Below, piece by piece: positions 27,639 through 35,513 of a stretch of 58,959 nucleotides of DNA. The notes below the pieces were generated by a model. It worked only from the letters and a program-made list of their open reading frames with translations. It was not told where the DNA came from and ran no database searches. Source of the stretch: Myxococcales bacterium SG8_38. Lineage in GTDB: Bacteria; Myxococcota_A; Polyangia; Polyangiales; Houyiibacteriaceae. The position numbers and the translations under genes were made by a program. Where the stretch lies: positions 1 to 58,959 of the forward strand of contig LJTN01000012.1 of NCBI GenBank assembly GCA_001303415.1, given 5' to 3'. Position 1 is the stretch's first letter. Each line of letters opens with the position of its first letter.

Positions 27639-29105
27639 ATGGCGGTAAACGATCGGGACGAATCCTATGATGCGGTGGTGATCGGTTCCGGTCCGAACGG
27701 CCTCAGCGCCGCCGTCGCATTGGCGCAGGCGGGCGCCTCGGTGTTGGTGCTCGAGGCGGCCGATGAGATCGGAGGCGGCACAAGGACCACGGAGCTCACC
27801 TTGCCGGGCTTTCGCCACGACGTCTGCTCCGCAGTGCACACCACGGGCATTCTCTCGCCGTTCTTCCGGTCTCTTCCGCTCGAAGAGCACGGTCTGCGAT
27901 GGATCATGCCGAAAGCCTCGGTCGCGCATCCGCTCGACGATCAACCGGCGGTTATGCTCTGGCACTCGGTGGAGGAGACCTGCGCCGGCCTCGGCGCCGA
28001 TGCGACCAGCTACCGAAACCTGGTGACGCCGTTTATCGACGATCCGCACGGCTTCTTTCAGGACGTGCTTGCGCCGCTCGGCATGCCGAAGCACCCGGCG
28101 ATGTTCCTTCGCTTCGGGTTGAGGGCGATGTGGCCCGCGACCGCATATGCCAAATGGCGCTTTCAACAAACGCGGGCAAGGGCCCTCTTTGCAGGTTGCG
28201 CGGGCCACAGCATTTTGCCCTTTCACCGGCTGTTCACTGCGGCCCTCGGGCTGATCTTCTCCATCGCCGGCCATGCGGAGCCGTGGCCGGTGGCAGCCGG
28301 GGGCTCGGAAGCCATTCCGCGTGCGCTCGGGAGCCTGCTGAAGAAGCTCGGGGGCGAGATCCACACAGGCGTCCGCGTGGCATCGCTACGCGACTTGCCC
28401 GCCGCGCGCGTGTACCTCTTCGACACCAGCCCCGACCAGCTCGCATCCATCGCCGGTCCGGTGTTGCCGCGTGGCTACGTCCGGCGCCTCGGCCGCTATC
28501 GCTATGGTCCGGGGGCGTTCAAGCTCGACTGGGCGCTCGATGGGGCCATCCCTTGGCGCGATTCGAATTGCCTCGAAGCGTCCACGGTGCATTTGGGCGG
28601 CACGCTCGAAGAGATTGCGGCGGGTGAAGCGGCGGTTGCTCGAGGGAAGCATCCGGAGCGACCCTACGTCTTGCTATGCCAGCAGAGCCAGCTCGATCCG
28701 AGCCGGGCGCCGGCGGGCAAGCACACCGGGTACGCGTATTGTCACGTGCCGGCCGGCTCGACGGCCGACATGACCGATGCGATCGAGAGCCAGGTCGAGC
28801 GATTCGCGCCTGGGTTCAAGGACCGGATCTTGTCGCGTCACGTGATGAACGCTCAGGACTTTCAACGCTACAACCCGAACTACGTGGGAGGCGCGATCAC
28901 CGGCGGGATGGCCGATGTGTTTCAGCTCTTCACCCGACCGGTTGCGCGCCTCGACCCGTACACCACGCCCAATCCTCGCGTGCTCATCTGCTCGGCGTCG
29001 ACGCCTCCCGGCGGTGGTGTGCACGGCATGTGCGGTTACTACGCCGCCCATAGCGCGCTGAAAAAAATGGATCGCCTCGCGCCGAAGCCGCTCGTCAGCG
29101 CGTGA
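27639..29105 (+). CDS. Phytoene desaturase-like NAD(P)/FAD-dependent oxidoreductase
   Basis: A 488-residue flavoprotein of the phytoene dehydrogenase superfamily (COG1233). The N-terminal dinucleotide fold is YDAVVIGSGPNGLSAAVALA followed by VLEAADEIGGGTRT. The middle has AGHAEPWPVAAGGSEAIPRA, and the C-terminus has LLICS-like strand LICSASTPPGGGVHGMCGY. The superfamily contains carotene desaturases, saturases and polyprenyl or retinol oxidoreductases. No crtB or crtE is nearby, so carotenoid synthesis is not implied. It converges, with a 12-base gap, on the operon that holds the geranylgeranyl-reductase-like gene. I infer a lipid or isoprenoid substrate. Confidence 0.86.
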   Translation: MAVNDRDESYDAVVIGSGPNGLSAAVALAQAGASVLVLEAADEIGGGTRTTELTLPGFRHDVCSAVHTTGILSPFFRSLPLEEHGLRWIMPKASVAHPLDDQPAVMLWHSVEETCAGLGADATSYRNLVTPFIDDPHGFFQDVLAPLGMPKHPAMFLRFGLRAMWPATAYAKWRFQQTRARALFAGCAGHSILPFHRLFTAALGLIFSIAGHAEPWPVAAGGSEAIPRALGSLLKKLGGEIHTGVRVASLRDLPAARVYLFDTSPDQLASIAGPVLPRGYVRRLGRYRYGPGAFKLDWALDGAIPWRDSNCLEASTVHLGGTLEEIAAGEAAVARGKHPERPYVLLCQQSQLDPSRAPAGKHTGYAYCHVPAGSTADMTDAIESQVERFAPGFKDRILSRHVMNAQDFQRYNPNYVGGAITGGMADVFQLFTRPVARLDPYTTPNPRVLICSASTPPGGGVHGMCGYYAAHSALKKMDRLAPKPLVSA

Positions 29106-29117
29106 GCCAGAGGGCGC

Positions 29118-29648
29118 CTATGACGCCGCGGACCTTCCGGTCACTTTGTCCTTTGCCCTCCGGAATATGCGGCGAACCTTCACCCCGGCCCACAGGAACG
29201 CGATCAGCAAGAGCACCAGGATGATCATGTTCACCCAAGGCACGTACACGTAGTCCGGCTCCACCTCCTTCAAAGCCAAGACGTTCGGGTAGGAGTCGAA
29301 GACCGGGATGCGAAGGCCGTAGTACCTGATCAGCGCCGTCTCTTGGACGTCGTTCTTGGCCAGCTTGGCGGCTTCGGCCGCGATGTCACCCGAGTTGAAC
29401 TTGAAGTACCAACCGTTGTCTTCGTTGCGAAAGACCCGCGCTTCGTTGCTTTCCACCTCCGTGGCGTAGAGGAAGCGCACGTCGCGGGTCTTCTCTTGTC
29501 CGGTCGCGTCCGTCTGGTCCATCCGCTTCACATCGGTCCCCGTGACGTGGACCATGACCGCCCGCGGCATGAAGTAGTAAAGCGTCCCTCCGATGAACAG
29601 GGCGACGATTGCTGCGATCGCGATGCCGATCTTTCGAGTCGTGGTCAT
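29118..29648 (-). CDS. DUF1523 family membrane protein
   Basis: A 176-residue protein with membrane helices at both ends (IGIAIAAIVALFIGGTLYYF and MIILVLLLIAFLWAG) and a periplasmic domain of about 110 residues between them. VMVHVTGTDVKRMD, VRFLYATEV and EDNGWYFKFNSGD are the typical DUF1523 pattern. The family has no known function. The ATG overlaps the stop of the geranylgeranyl-reductase-like gene (29645-29648), so it is co-translated with that enzyme. Confidence 0.83.
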   Translation of the reverse strand: MTTTRKIGIAIAAIVALFIGGTLYYFMPRAVMVHVTGTDVKRMDQTDATGQEKTRDVRFLYATEVESNEARVFRNEDNGWYFKFNSGDIAAEAAKLAKNDVQETALIRYYGLRIPVFDSYPNVLALKEVEPDYVYVPWVNMIILVLLLIAFLWAGVKVRRIFRRAKDKVTGRSAAS

Positions 29649-30940
29649 ATGCGCGAGTCATACGGCGTTTTCTGGCCTGAGCGCAACCTGCTTCGTGCCC
29701 GTGACCATCGCTGAGTCAGGAGCTCACGAGCCGCCGCTGCGGCCATGGGAACGGCGAGCTTGGGCTTGAGGAAGTCGCTCCAGGGCGCTTCGCCCATCAT
29801 GATGTCGGCCCAGGCGAAAAAGAAATCATCGCCGCGCTCATTGGCGACCTTGGCCATCGTGTCGACGAGCTCCGGGTAGCGCGCCATCAGGCGAGAGGCC
29901 GTTTTGGCGAACCCAAACTTGTGACCGAACTCTCCGTGCCACTTGTCCTGATAGACGGAAAGGAAGTCCGCATCGAAGCGGCCGGCTCGAAAGGCTTCCG
30001 CCAACGTGTCCGCAGCCTTCTCGGCGCCTTCCATCGCGAACTGAATTCCTTCGCCGGTCAGCGGGTCGATGTGTCCCGCAGCATCCCCGATGACGAGAAG
30101 ATTGTCCGCGTAGCTCCTTGGGATGCCACCGAGCCGCAGCCAGGCGCCCCTCATGGGCTCGATCTCGTAGCCCGAACCCAGATGGCGCCGGATGATCGGA
30201 TTGTGTTCGAGTAGCCTGTGGTGAAGAGCCTTCAGGTCGGACGGCACCGCCTTGCCACCCGGAATGATGTACGTGCAGAAATTCAGCTCGTCATTTGGGT
30301 GACGAAAGATCGCCGCGTATCCGGGAAGCAGCTCGCGCTCCATGTAGCAGATGCCATCGGTCTCGAAGTGGTGCGTACCCCCTTCGATGAAGGCGCGGCT
30401 GCAAATCGCTTCCGGGCCGCCTTCGACGATGCCGAGGGAGCGGGCGAGCTTGGACTGCGCGCCGTCGGCCAACACCAGCGTGCGCGCCTCGATCCGCTTG
30501 TTTCCCGAATGCGCCGTCCAAGTGCCGGCTCGATCGTCGAACGTGACCTTGTCGATCCGCATCTCCTCCAAGAGCTCGGCGCCTGCCGACTGGGCGGCTC
30601 GGACGATCCGCTCGTCGAGGATGATTCGCTTGACCGACATCGGCGTGCCGCTCGGGTTTTGCTCCGAGTCGCTCAGGCATTCGATGCCCGAGGGGCTCAC
30701 GAAGCCGCCGGAGGTGGTGAACAGGCACTCCCCCGCGTCGATCAGCTGATCGAGAACCCCCATCCGCCGCAAGTGACGTTGTGCGCGCGGAATCACCGCA
30801 TCCCCGCAAAACTTGTCACGCGGGAATCTAGCCTTGTCGAGGAGCGCCACCCGTATGCCACGTTTGGCGAGGTACCAGGCACAAGTCGCCCCGGCGGGGC
30901 CTGCGCCGACGACGGCAACATCGAACGAAGGTTTCGTCAT
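29645..30940 (-). CDS. Geranylgeranyl reductase family flavoprotein
   Basis: A 431-residue FAD-dependent reductase like those that hydrogenate isoprenoid chains (GGR/ChlP/MenJ group). Motifs: FDVAVVGAGPAGATCAWYLA at the N-terminus, DKFCGDAVIP (with the family Cys), and VIGDAAGHIDPLTGEGIQFA as the FAD-binding GD motif near residue 290. The enzyme could reduce quinone, archaeol-like or polyprenyl chains, or act as an epoxidase or halogenase relative; the conserved KFCGD segment favours the GGR group. It lies 15 bases behind the enoyl-reductase-like gene and overlaps DUF1523. Confidence 0.88.
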   Translation of the reverse strand: MTKPSFDVAVVGAGPAGATCAWYLAKRGIRVALLDKARFPRDKFCGDAVIPRAQRHLRRMGVLDQLIDAGECLFTTSGGFVSPSGIECLSDSEQNPSGTPMSVKRIILDERIVRAAQSAGAELLEEMRIDKVTFDDRAGTWTAHSGNKRIEARTLVLADGAQSKLARSLGIVEGGPEAICSRAFIEGGTHHFETDGICYMERELLPGYAAIFRHPNDELNFCTYIIPGGKAVPSDLKALHHRLLEHNPIIRRHLGSGYEIEPMRGAWLRLGGIPRSYADNLLVIGDAAGHIDPLTGEGIQFAMEGAEKAADTLAEAFRAGRFDADFLSVYQDKWHGEFGHKFGFAKTASRLMARYPELVDTMAKVANERGDDFFFAWADIMMGEAPWSDFLKPKLAVPMAAAAARELLTQRWSRARSRLRSGQKTPYDSRI

Positions 30941-30955
30941 GAGAGAGCTTCTCCC

Positions 30956-32197
30956 CTAGCCTTGGACCTCGAAGGTCATGCCCGCGGCGCGCAGGCGCTC
31001 GATGAGCGGCATGCCCATCGCAGAAGCCGGCGTCAGGATACCGCCTTCGGTCTTGAGCTCGGCGCCCTGCAAGGCGAGGCAAAGCGCCGACTCGGAGAGC
31101 ATGACGGCCGTCGAGCCGTAGCCCGGGTCGCGTTGGTCTGCGACGAGCCCGCGCACGGCGTGGCCGCTCCCTAGCGCGACGAGGCGCGTCTTGAAATAGC
31201 CTTTGGCACGAGCCTCTTTGCTCGGCCCCTCGCCGGGGGAGGGAAGGCGCTTCTCCACCAACGGCCTGGTGAACGGAAACGCCAAGGCGCCCATGAACGC
31301 AACCATGCCTGCGGTGAAGGTGACCGCTCTCGACAATCCTTTCGCGCCCTTGCCCGTGCTCAGCACCTCCGAGTAGCGAAAGTCCTTTCCCCAAGGCCGC
31401 CCCAGAAGGGCGTGGCTTCGCCGCACGATGCGCGTGTTGATCGCCGCCATGATGAAGGGCGCGGTCCACATGCCGAGGTCTTTGTCGAAGCGCACCCCGG
31501 TTTGATCGCCTTTGTCCGGACCCCGCATCTCCTCGGGGTTGAGCGCATAGGGGTCGCCGAGCACCCTTCGCAGGCCGGGGTCTTCTTTGAGCTCGTCCAG
31601 GATGTTCATCATGCTGGAAAAGGTCCCGCCGCTGAACGAGCCGCTCATCTCGCCGGCCGCCATCTTGACCTCGGTCGCATACTGTCCGTACCGCTGCTTG
31701 AAGGCTTCCTGCACCATCAGCGTGCCGAGGTCGGACGGAATCGAGTCGTAGCCGCAACAGTGAACGATCCGCGCGCCGGTCTTTCTTGCCTCTTCGTGGT
31801 GCGCGTCGATCATCCTTCGCACGAACTGCGTCTCGCCGGTGAGGTCGCAGTAGTCGGTTCCGTTCCGCGCGCACGCGGCCACGAGCTCCGCGCCGTATTT
31901 CGCGTAGGGGCCCACCGTGCTGATCACCACCTCGGCGCGGGAAGCGATCGCGTCGAGCGATTCGGGATCGAAGCTGTCGCCAATGAGAATGGGAAGCGGC
32001 GGCGCCCCGATCTCCTTGGCGACCCCTTCCAGCTTCTCCTTGTTGCGTCCGGCTAGAGCCAGCCGTAGCCCCGTATCGCCGCGGAGGTAGTTGCGCGCCA
32101 GGTACTCTGCAACGAGGCGTCCGGTGAAGCCGGTCGCACCCCACAGAACGATGTCGAATTCGCGAGAACGGTCGCGAGGCCGGGGGTCGTTCGTCAT
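30956..32197 (-). CDS. Saccharopine dehydrogenase-like / trans-acting enoyl reductase family protein
   Basis: A 413-residue Rossmann-fold protein. FDIVLWGATGFTGRLVAEYL is the nucleotide-binding motif, STVGPYAKYGAELVAACA and YCDLTGETQFVRRMID follow, and HCCGYDSIPSDLGTLMVQEA is the strongest signature. This group includes mycobacterial trans-acting enoyl reductases that help polyketide synthases make phthiocerol and phenolglycolipids, as well as many uncharacterised saccharopine-dehydrogenase-like proteins. A hydrophobic stretch near residue 290 (GMVAFMGALAFPF) suggests membrane association. It is the first gene of an operon with the geranylgeranyl-reductase-like and DUF1523 genes. No polyketide synthase is visible. 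Confidence 0.85.
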   Translation of the reverse strand: MTNDPRPRDRSREFDIVLWGATGFTGRLVAEYLARNYLRGDTGLRLALAGRNKEKLEGVAKEIGAPPLPILIGDSFDPESLDAIASRAEVVISTVGPYAKYGAELVAACARNGTDYCDLTGETQFVRRMIDAHHEEARKTGARIVHCCGYDSIPSDLGTLMVQEAFKQRYGQYATEVKMAAGEMSGSFSGGTFSSMMNILDELKEDPGLRRVLGDPYALNPEEMRGPDKGDQTGVRFDKDLGMWTAPFIMAAINTRIVRRSHALLGRPWGKDFRYSEVLSTGKGAKGLSRAVTFTAGMVAFMGALAFPFTRPLVEKRLPSPGEGPSKEARAKGYFKTRLVALGSGHAVRGLVADQRDPGYGSTAVMLSESALCLALQGAELKTEGGILTPASAMGMPLIERLRAAGMTFEVQG

Positions 32198-32273
32198 GGC
32201 CCTGTCTTACGGCAGGGGTAGCCTCCGCGCCAGGGAGGCGGTGGATGGCGCGGGCAGCGCGATGTAGAGCGCT

Positions 32274-34280
32274 CTATTGAACGACGACCTCGCAGGTCGC
32301 GCTGCACCCAGAGCCGGGCGCTCCATTGTCGGGGCCGGCATCGCAGTCTTCGCCCAGCTCGGGCTGCCGTATCCCGTCGCCACAGCTCGGACCGAGCGTG
32401 CAATCCGGGTTGCAGCCATTCTGGCCGCCGAGATTGTCGCCGTCGTCGCACTCCTCGAAGCCTTCATCGACGGTACCATCGCCGCAGTGCGGTCCGAGCG
32501 CCGAGCAGTCGGGCATGCAGTGCCCGTACTCACCGGTGTTCTGGTCGGTGCCTTCGTCGCAAAACTCGAAGCGTGTCACGATGCCGTCGCCGCACTCGTA
32601 GTCACAGGTGGAGCGTTCGGTGACGAAGCCGTCGAGCGTGAGTTGGAAGTTCGATGCGCTGGTGTGGCGCTCTGCGTGGAAGATCGCCAGTTCGTAGACC
32701 TTGTCCTCGGTGAGCCGGTCCTTGCACGCGGCCACGATGCCATCCTGCTTGCTGCTGTTGGCGGCGTTGGGATTGGAGAAGCTCATCACGTCGGTCTGGC
32801 TCGGATGAAGCCCGCCCACGTCCAAGCACAAAAAGCCGTCGACGAAGACCCACAGGTCGTCGTCGCCGCTGAAGGTGAGCACTTCGTCGCCTCGATAGAC
32901 GAAGAAGTAGCGCACCTCGGTGGCGAAGCCGAAGTTGCGCGACGCGCCTCCCACGTTCGGGACGAACCGAGTCTCGCCGTACGTGGGCTCACTCGGCCAC
33001 GTGAACGGAGAAAGCGCGGGATCATCCAGCGGAAAGAAGGCATTGCTCGAGAACTGATACCTGTTTTCGCCCACCGATCCGAGCGTGAGCTCGCCCACGA
33101 TTTCCAGGTTCCCGGCCGGATCGAGCGTAGGGCTCGTCCGATACCATTGTGCAAACGACTCGGCGGTGTGCGGCGGGCCTTCATTCGAGCCCGGCACGTA
33201 GAGGTTCTCGCCGGAGAGCACGGGCTTTCCGTCCACGTCGAGGGAGTCTTCGGTGATGTCGAACGCGATGTTGCTGTTCGAGTCGTTTGGGTTGTTGAAG
33301 TCGGGATGATAGGGTCCCGGCAGCGAGCCGCTGTAGCTCCGGAAATCACGGTAGATGACCGGGATGGTGAGCTCGCCCGGGAGCTCCACCGGCGAGAGCA
33401 CGCATTCGAAGCCGTCCTCGACTTGGCAGGTGCTCGAGCAGCCATCCCCGTCCTTGATGTTTCCGTCATCGCAGGCTTCGTTCGTGCCCGGAAGGATCAC
33501 CGCGTCCCCACAAACCGCCTGGCAAACGCCGCCGCTGCAGTTGGGCTCGTTCTTGCAATCCACACCGCAGCCGTCGAAGGGGGTCAGATTCCCGTCGTCG
33601 CACTGTTCGGTTCCTTCGCGTATGCCGTCACCGCACGAGGTTGCCTCGCACGCCTCGCCTGGGGTGTCGCACTTGAAGCCGTCCTCGAGCTGGCATTCTT
33701 CCGAGCACCCGGGTGTGCTTGCGTTGCCATCGTCGCACTGCTCGAAGCCGGCGATGATTCCGTCGCCGCACTGGGTGGCCATGCAGGCCACGCCAGGCAG
33801 AGGGCAGCTCCATCCGTCCTGCCGCTGGCAGCTCGAGCTGCAGCCGTCGTCTCCGCTCACGTTGCCGTCATCACAAGTCTCCGGCGGGTCGATCCGAGAA
33901 TCACCGCAGACGATCGGAACGCACAGCACGCCAACCGTCGGACACCGATAGCCTTCTTCGATCGTCATGCAGTCGGCAGAGCACCCGTCGGCCCCCACCG
34001 CGTTTCCATCATCACAGGCCTCGATAGCTTCACGGGTGCCATCGCCGCAGCCCTCGAAGAAGCCGCCGCCTTGGCCTCCGCTACCACCGGTGCCGCCGAA
34101 GCCCGTACCGCCGCTTCCAGCGATCCCGCCCGAGCCGGCGGTGCCGCCATTGCCCCCGGCGCCACCATCGCCCCCGGTGCCGCCGTTCCGAGCCGAACCG
34201 GACGGATCTCCGCAACCGACTAGCCAAGCCACGGCAAGGCACAACCCTACCGCCCCCCAACGACCCCCCGCGCGCTTCAT
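32274..34280 (-). CDS. DUF4215 Cys-rich repeat lipoprotein with a fibro-slime domain
   Basis: A 668-residue lipoprotein, probably on the cell surface. A lipobox (WLVGCGD) ends the signal; a Gly-rich linker of about 45 residues with GGxGG repeats follows. Then come five DUF4215 (myxobacterial Cys-rich) repeats, each CGDG...CDDGN...DGCSxxC, a fibro-slime-type domain of about 220 residues (starting near VIYRDF and containing FSGDDDLWVFVDGFLCLDVG), and three more Cys-rich repeats. Disulfide-rich repeats on both sides of a putative carbohydrate- or matrix-binding domain fit an adhesion or matrix role. It ends 76 bases before the enoyl-reductase-like gene on the same strand. Confidence 0.9.
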   Translation of the reverse strand: MKRAGGRWGAVGLCLAVAWLVGCGDPSGSARNGGTGGDGGAGGNGGTAGSGGIAGSGGTGFGGTGGSGGQGGGFFEGCGDGTREAIEACDDGNAVGADGCSADCMTIEEGYRCPTVGVLCVPIVCGDSRIDPPETCDDGNVSGDDGCSSSCQRQDGWSCPLPGVACMATQCGDGIIAGFEQCDDGNASTPGCSEECQLEDGFKCDTPGEACEATSCGDGIREGTEQCDDGNLTPFDGCGVDCKNEPNCSGGVCQAVCGDAVILPGTNEACDDGNIKDGDGCSSTCQVEDGFECVLSPVELPGELTIPVIYRDFRSYSGSLPGPYHPDFNNPNDSNSNIAFDITEDSLDVDGKPVLSGENLYVPGSNEGPPHTAESFAQWYRTSPTLDPAGNLEIVGELTLGSVGENRYQFSSNAFFPLDDPALSPFTWPSEPTYGETRFVPNVGGASRNFGFATEVRYFFVYRGDEVLTFSGDDDLWVFVDGFLCLDVGGLHPSQTDVMSFSNPNAANSSKQDGIVAACKDRLTEDKVYELAIFHAERHTSASNFQLTLDGFVTERSTCDYECGDGIVTRFEFCDEGTDQNTGEYGHCMPDCSALGPHCGDGTVDEGFEECDDGDNLGGQNGCNPDCTLGPSCGDGIRQPELGEDCDAGPDNGAPGSGCSATCEVVVQ

Positions 34281-34307
34281 TCCCTCATCTTAGAGGTTCG
34301 GAACCAC

Positions 34308-34333
34308 CCCTGACAAACGCGTCGTTGTCAGGG
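34308..34333. promoter_or_regulatory. Inverted repeat between divergent genes (operator candidate)
   Basis: A perfect 9-bp inverted repeat (ccctgacaa, eight-base centre acgcgtcg, ttgtcaggg) lies 27 bases upstream of the DUF4215 lipoprotein and about 115 bases upstream of the DUF7064-like gene. Symmetry and place suit a dimeric repressor site. A second 7-bp hairpin (ctgcggt/accgcag) is at 34366-34382. No regulator gene is adjacent. Confidence 0.35.
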
Positions 34334-34448
34334 CGTGGCCGGGCTTCTGACCACGGCGCTCGAATCTGCGGTTGCACCGCAGGAAGATACATGATGTCCG
34401 GGAAGAAGCCCCTGTATCATCGCGCAAGCAACAGGAAGTGATGTGATC

Positions 34449-35489
34449 ATGATGAATCTCCTCGGGCCCTTGGATGACTATCCCATTCATCAAGAAGCAA
34501 AAGTGCTGAGGCAGCCGGCGACGTCTCATCCTGACTTCGATGACGCCACCTATTTTTTCATCACGGACCGCCGAGGAGTGCTTTCGATCTTTTCGACGCT
34601 CGAGGTGTTTCCGAACCGCAACCTTCTTCGGTCGGCGGTGTTTGGACGCATGGGGACCCGGCATATCCGCAGCATTTGGGTGCAGAAGCTGGAGGCTTCG
34701 ACAGGAAGCATCATTCAGGTGGGCGACAACCGGTTCGAGATCATCCGTCCGAACGAGCAATGGAACCTTCACTTCGAGGACTCGGATGTCGACCTGCTAG
34801 CCGATCTCGTTTGGCGGCCCCGCTGCCCCAGCTATCACTTCAAACATGTCTTCCTTTCGGGTGATCCCGAACCGATCATCGACATGCAGCACTACACGAC
34901 AAGCTCGACGTTCGAAGGCACCGTGCGGATAGGGGACGCGAAGTTCGCCGACCTCATCGGGCACAAGAATCGGAGCTGGGGCATCCGCCGTTGGACGGCC
35001 CTGCCGTTTTACACTTGGCTCAACGCGCAGTTCGACGATGCCTGCGTCAATCTCTGGCTCCAAGAGGATCAAGACGGAGCGCCCTTGTACGTCGACGGGG
35101 CGATCACCACGCCGGACGGTGAGGTGATGCCGGTTCAGCGCTTCGAGCACGATATTCTCGAGCTGCATCCCCCGTTCAACAAGCGCGCCAAACGCCGACG
35201 CCTTCGCTTCGAGACAGTCGATGGAGCTCAGCACGTGATCGACGTCGAAGAAATCGGAAGCGTCGTCCTCGCTCCGCTACCCGAGGACTGGGACGAGACT
35301 GACGAGGAAGCGATGAATCAAGCGCAAGAGCTAGCGATGTGGTACGAGCAGCACAGCCGCTTTCACTGGGGAGAGCGTGAAGGAATTGGCTTCGTCGAGA
35401 ACCTGGTCGCTCCGGGCAGTCGCTATCGAGGAATCCCACCCACGGAAATGGCCGATGTCGATCCCGGAGAGTTCGACGAAAGCGATTGA
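34449..35489 (+). CDS. CrtC/AttH-like protein (DUF7064-type), function unknown
   Basis: A 346-residue soluble protein. The segment FADLIGHKNRSWGIRRW is the best clue: a GHRDHSWG-like motif is typical of the lipocalin-like fold shared by AttH, CrtC (carotenoid 1,2-hydratase) and DUF7064/7065 proteins, which are often near lipid or steroid genes. The N-terminus has YFFITDRRGVLSIFSTLEVF and is followed by strand-rich sequence. AGGAAG at 34433-34438 favours the ATG at 34449; GTG 34443 and ATG 34452 are alternatives. The GMC oxidase gene begins 24 bases downstream, so the two probably act together. Confidence 0.68.
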   Translation: MMNLLGPLDDYPIHQEAKVLRQPATSHPDFDDATYFFITDRRGVLSIFSTLEVFPNRNLLRSAVFGRMGTRHIRSIWVQKLEASTGSIIQVGDNRFEIIRPNEQWNLHFEDSDVDLLADLVWRPRCPSYHFKHVFLSGDPEPIIDMQHYTTSSTFEGTVRIGDAKFADLIGHKNRSWGIRRWTALPFYTWLNAQFDDACVNLWLQEDQDGAPLYVDGAITTPDGEVMPVQRFEHDILELHPPFNKRAKRRRLRFETVDGAQHVIDVEEIGSVVLAPLPEDWDETDEEAMNQAQELAMWYEQHSRFHWGEREGIGFVENLVAPGSRYRGIPPTEMADVDPGEFDESD

Positions 35490-35513
35490 GCACGCCATGT
35501 CCTCGATCCGAAG

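Noticed and set aside
27639-29105. Phytoene-desaturase-like gene as evidence of a carotenoid cluster
   Set aside because: No crtB, crtE or cyclase is present nearby, and the superfamily includes many non-carotenoid enzymes.
32265-32276. 12-bp palindrome TAGAGCGCTCTA at the end of the DUF4215 gene
   Set aside because: It overlaps the stop codon with no loop or T-run; too short to tell from chance in GC-rich DNA.
32277-34223. 648-codon plus-strand frame
   Set aside because: Antisense to the DUF4215 lipoprotein; composition is Ala/Val/His-rich with no domain, a product of GC-rich codon bias.
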